Of a DNA stretch of 14,230 nt, positions 11,801-14,230 are shown in pieces. The notes below the pieces were generated by a model. It did not search any database, had not been told where the DNA came from, and was given only the letters and a program-made list of their open reading frames with translations. The stretch covers positions 1 through 14,230 of the forward strand of contig JANPFV010000116.1 in NCBI GenBank assembly GCA_031423615.1, given 5' to 3'. Source of the DNA: JADLGJ01 sp031423615 (lineage in GTDB: Bacteria; Omnitrophota; Gorgyraeia; Zapsychrales; JANLHA01). The stretch's first letter is position 1. Every line of letters starts with the position of its first letter. Made by a program: the position numbers and the translations under genes.

Positions 11801-13957
11801 ATGGTAAAGCATTTACTTTTTTTGGCTCTATTTTTATCTGCCAGTGGATCAGCTTATGCCGTTATTGGCGATATCGATAACGACGGTATCCCCGATGCTT
11901 ACGATAATTGTATTAATACTTCTAACCCTAAACAAGAAGACAGTGATGGGGATGGTATTGGCAATATTTGCGACGGAGATTTGAATAATGATGGTAGAGT
12001 TGACGCCGCGGATCAGCTTCTTTTTAGTAAGGCCTTTGGGTCCAAGGTTATCAATACTCCGCTTGCGATTAAGGCAGACTTTAACGGGGATGGAATGGTT
12101 GATGAAAATGACAAGGCACTTATTGATCTTGTGTGGGCGGTATATAACTCTTCTATAATTAATGATACCATCGCGATGACAAATGATAACTTTGTGACAA
12201 ACGATGGCCTAGTCCTGAAAGGGGATATCGATCCCAATAGGTTTTTTGACAATAAAGATGTCGATAAGCTCAGAAGTTATTTAGGTCAAAGAATAATCCA
12301 TAGCGAGTTGATGGCCAGGAAAGCGGATACGAACCGAGATGGGGTGGTTAATTTTGGGGATTTATCTATTCTAAATCAAATATATGGGCAAAATTTGGAT
12401 CCAGCGAGGGGCGACCTTAATCATGATGGCCGTGTCAATTTTGTAGATATGGCGTTATTTAACCAAGCTTATCTTTCCAATAATGCCGCCACGCCTCTTG
12501 GCAAAGCTATTGATTATAATGGTGACGGCATTCTCAATTTTATTGACCAGAAAATATTTGGCGCGTTGTTCGCTAGGGCGAATGGAAGGGTGGCTATTGG
12601 CGATCTTAATAATGATGGTAAGATTGATTCTGAGGACGTCAATTTGCTAAAGACCATGTTTGGAAAGACGGTATTTTATAACAATCCAGAGATCGTTGCC
12701 TCCGATATTAATGGCGATGATATTGTAGATGAGAAAGACCTTGCTATTATTATCCAGGTTGCTTCGATATATCTTAGGGTGATGTTCCTCAATTCTCTAA
12801 ATAATACTTTTACTGAACAAGATGTGGCGGCATTTAATAGTGTATACCGTACCGGTCGGTTGAGCGCTGCCGCTGATTTCAATAGCGATGGAATTGTTAA
12901 TACGGCTGACATGGCGATTTTGCGTAAATTCCTTTATTTTCCCCCCGGTCCGGCGACAAAATTACCGACGACCGGGCTGGCTCCTTGGCAAATAGGATTA
13001 TTAATCAATGATAGTGATCCCTATAGCGTGGCCGTGGGTGATTATTATCGAACTGTGCGCGGCATTCCAGAATCAAATATCGTACATCTTAACGTTCCTA
13101 AGATCGTAACCTTGACTCCTGCCCAGTTTGCACCTATTATGGAGCAAGTTGACTCCAAACTCCCAGGATATGTTCAGGCTATTGCTATCGCATGGGTTGC
13201 TCCTTACCGAGTTAAGGACACATCCATCACTACGGCTATCACAATCCATTATCAGCCAAATGTATTCTTCAATGAACTTGCAATCCCCCCTGTGCCTATA
13301 ACTGTTGGCGCTGTTTATGATGTAAGATTACCATTTTCTGTGCTTGGGCAAAGGCCAAGCATGTTATTGGCGGCAGGGTCTATTCAGGCGGCCAAAGCCC
13401 TCATTGACCGTGGCAAAGCCTCTGAACGAACATATCCAACCGGCAAAGGTTTCTTAATGAAAACCTCGGATTCAATTAGAAATATACGTGCCGCAATTTA
13501 TTTGAAAAACCCAATAGAACCTTATTTTAATCCAGCAACGATCTTAGGTAACGCGATTCATCCCTCTTTAGATGTTCAAATCAAATCCGCTAACAGTTTG
13601 GCTTACACGTATGGTATTTTGTTTTATTTTCAGGGTTTGTCAAAAGTAAATGATCTTGCCACCAACGGATATTTACCTGGCGCGGTAGGCGATAATTTTA
13701 CGTCATTCGGAGGAGTTTTAACGGAGTCTTGGAATATTCAAACAACGGCACTGGAATTCATTAATGCGGGACTAACAGGAAGTTTTGGAACTGTTACTGA
13801 ACCAAGCGCCGATATGAATAAGTTTCCAAATCCGTATACATTAATGAAACAATACACTTCTGGAAAAACATTAATTGAGTCATATTGGTCAAGCGTAGCG
13901 TATATTTACGAAGGTCTCTTTGTTGGGGATCCTCTGGCTTGCCCTTGGCGTCGTTAA
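11801..13957 (+). CDS. Exported dockerin-like repeat protein with a C-terminal TIGR03790 domain
   Basis: This 718-aa protein has a cleavable signal peptide (1-20, ending SAYA). Residues 24-60 form a thrombospondin-type-3-like calcium segment (DIDNDGIPDAYDNC, DSDGDGIGNICDGD). About nine dockerin-type loops follow to residue 378 (starts near 60, 93, 143, 176, 205, 238, 268, 302 and 359); the 143 unit is degenerate and a unit near 335-350 has lost its loop. From ~395 to the end is a TIGR03790-family domain: PWQIGLLINDSDPYSVAVGD, YYRTVRGIPESNIVHL, AIAIAWVAPY, and a final FVGDPLACPW. GGAGGTGGG lies just before the ATG. Codons appear more AT-rich than in neighbouring genes, hinting at a separate origin. 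Confidence 0.82.
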   Translation: MVKHLLFLALFLSASGSAYAVIGDIDNDGIPDAYDNCINTSNPKQEDSDGDGIGNICDGDLNNDGRVDAADQLLFSKAFGSKVINTPLAIKADFNGDGMVDENDKALIDLVWAVYNSSIINDTIAMTNDNFVTNDGLVLKGDIDPNRFFDNKDVDKLRSYLGQRIIHSELMARKADTNRDGVVNFGDLSILNQIYGQNLDPARGDLNHDGRVNFVDMALFNQAYLSNNAATPLGKAIDYNGDGILNFIDQKIFGALFARANGRVAIGDLNNDGKIDSEDVNLLKTMFGKTVFYNNPEIVASDINGDDIVDEKDLAIIIQVASIYLRVMFLNSLNNTFTEQDVAAFNSVYRTGRLSAAADFNSDGIVNTADMAILRKFLYFPPGPATKLPTTGLAPWQIGLLINDSDPYSVAVGDYYRTVRGIPESNIVHLNVPKIVTLTPAQFAPIMEQVDSKLPGYVQAIAIAWVAPYRVKDTSITTAITIHYQPNVFFNELAIPPVPITVGAVYDVRLPFSVLGQRPSMLLAAGSIQAAKALIDRGKASERTYPTGKGFLMKTSDSIRNIRAAIYLKNPIEPYFNPATILGNAIHPSLDVQIKSANSLAYTYGILFYFQGLSKVNDLATNGYLPGAVGDNFTSFGGVLTESWNIQTTALEFINAGLTGSFGTVTEPSADMNKFPNPYTLMKQYTSGKTLIESYWSSVAYIYEGLFVGDPLACPWRR

Positions 13958-14097
13958 AAACTAAGGGGGTAAAAAGTCGAAAAGAGAGTCTCCCGATAAC
14001 CATCTTTTTAAAATTTAAAGGAAAAACAAAGAAACAAAAAAATCGTATTTTTGTATTTCTTTTCAAAAAAACGCAGAATATAATTAAACACAGGACT

Positions 14098-14126
14098 TTG
14101 TTAAAAATGGTCATCTCTCCGATAAA
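14098..14126 (+). promoter_or_regulatory. Possible sigma70-type promoter for the gene at the right edge
   Basis: TTGTTA (14098-14103) and GATAAA (14121-14126) are 17 bases apart, each matching four of six consensus bases. The surrounding 13958-14179 stretch is AT-rich and otherwise has no supported gene. Confidence 0.35.
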
Positions 14127-14179
14127 ATTAATGCATAACAGATTATGTTGCAACATGTTAGCTTTTAAAGGAGCGTTGC

Positions 14180-14230
14180 GTGTATCGATATTCAACGCAT
14201 TGCAACGCTTCACAGCGTCGAGGAATTTTT
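14180..14230 (+). CDS. 5' end of a gene running off the window
   Basis: A GTG at 14180 is placed 6 bases after a good ribosome site (AAAGGAG, 14167-14173) and opens a frame that reaches the window end: MYRYSTHCNASQRRGIF. Seventeen residues are too few to identify. A QRRGIF stretch near the N-terminus could suit a type IV pilin-like leader (cleavage after Gly), but that is a guess. An inverted repeat (14172-14179 with 14202-14209) overlaps the ribosome site and start. Confidence 0.4.
   Translation, partial: MYRYSTHCNASQRRGIF

Noticed and set aside
11801..13000. Repeated D-x-N-x-D-G DNA as a tandem-repeat array or CRISPR-like structure
   Set aside because: The repeats are at protein level with divergent codons and irregular spacing; no conserved DNA repeat with spacers is present.
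13794..14213. 139-codon - strand frame at the right end
   Set aside because: The first third overlaps the conserved TIGR03790 end and the rest is AT-rich translation with no domain or ribosome site.

Overview
The window is 14.2 kb of moderately AT-rich bacterial DNA, with nearly all genes on the + strand. It encodes ECF sigma signalling, a SPOR-domain protein, a lipoprotein-type signal peptide, large exported proteins and a GT-C-type membrane glycosyltransferase. This fits a Gram-negative environmental bacterium. The mix (IS5-type element, DUF4349 anti-sigma-like protein, dockerin-like repeats, TIGR03790 domain) would suit an uncultivated lineage such as Omnitrophota or a deltaproteobacterial relative, but that placement is a weak inference. 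No rRNA, tRNA, CRISPR array or prophage module was seen.

Region 1 (1-2336): an apparently intact IS5-family element (7-1549) has 19-bp perfect inverted repeats flanked by a TACTTA duplication. It sits inside a cytochrome bd oxidase subunit II gene (cydB). The 3' part of cydB follows the element and is tightly coupled to a small PCP_red-like gene. The 5' part of cydB lies off the left edge.

Region 2 (2397-4537): small genes. Two + strand genes of unknown function follow a good sigma70-like promoter. Two tiny genes lie on the - strand. A divergent promoter region carries OmpR-type direct repeats. Downstream are a two-TM protein with a HAMP-like tail and no output domain, and a membrane-anchored SPOR protein.

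Region 3 (4546-6504): a non-coding stretch bounded by a 10-bp inverted repeat, a candidate ECF promoter, an ECF sigma factor, and an overlapping gene that joins an anti-sigma-like N-terminus to a DUF4349 domain.

Region 4 (6518-8851): two copies of a GGGACAC...GTGTCCC hairpin repeat bracket a remnant resembling the C-terminus of an ORF6N-domain protein and an exported cysteine-rich protein. A clan GH-A glycoside hydrolase lipoprotein follows.

Region 5 (9035-11642): an exported beta-rich/MORN-like protein is split by a -1 frameshift near C7 and A8 homopolymers, followed by a GT-C-like membrane protein.

Region 6 (11801-14230): a 718-aa exported protein joins a thrombospondin-type-3 segment, about nine dockerin-like calcium repeats and a TIGR03790 domain. 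The beginning of a further gene runs off the right edge. Regions 4-6 look mainly like cell-surface or export functions; no single pathway ties them together.
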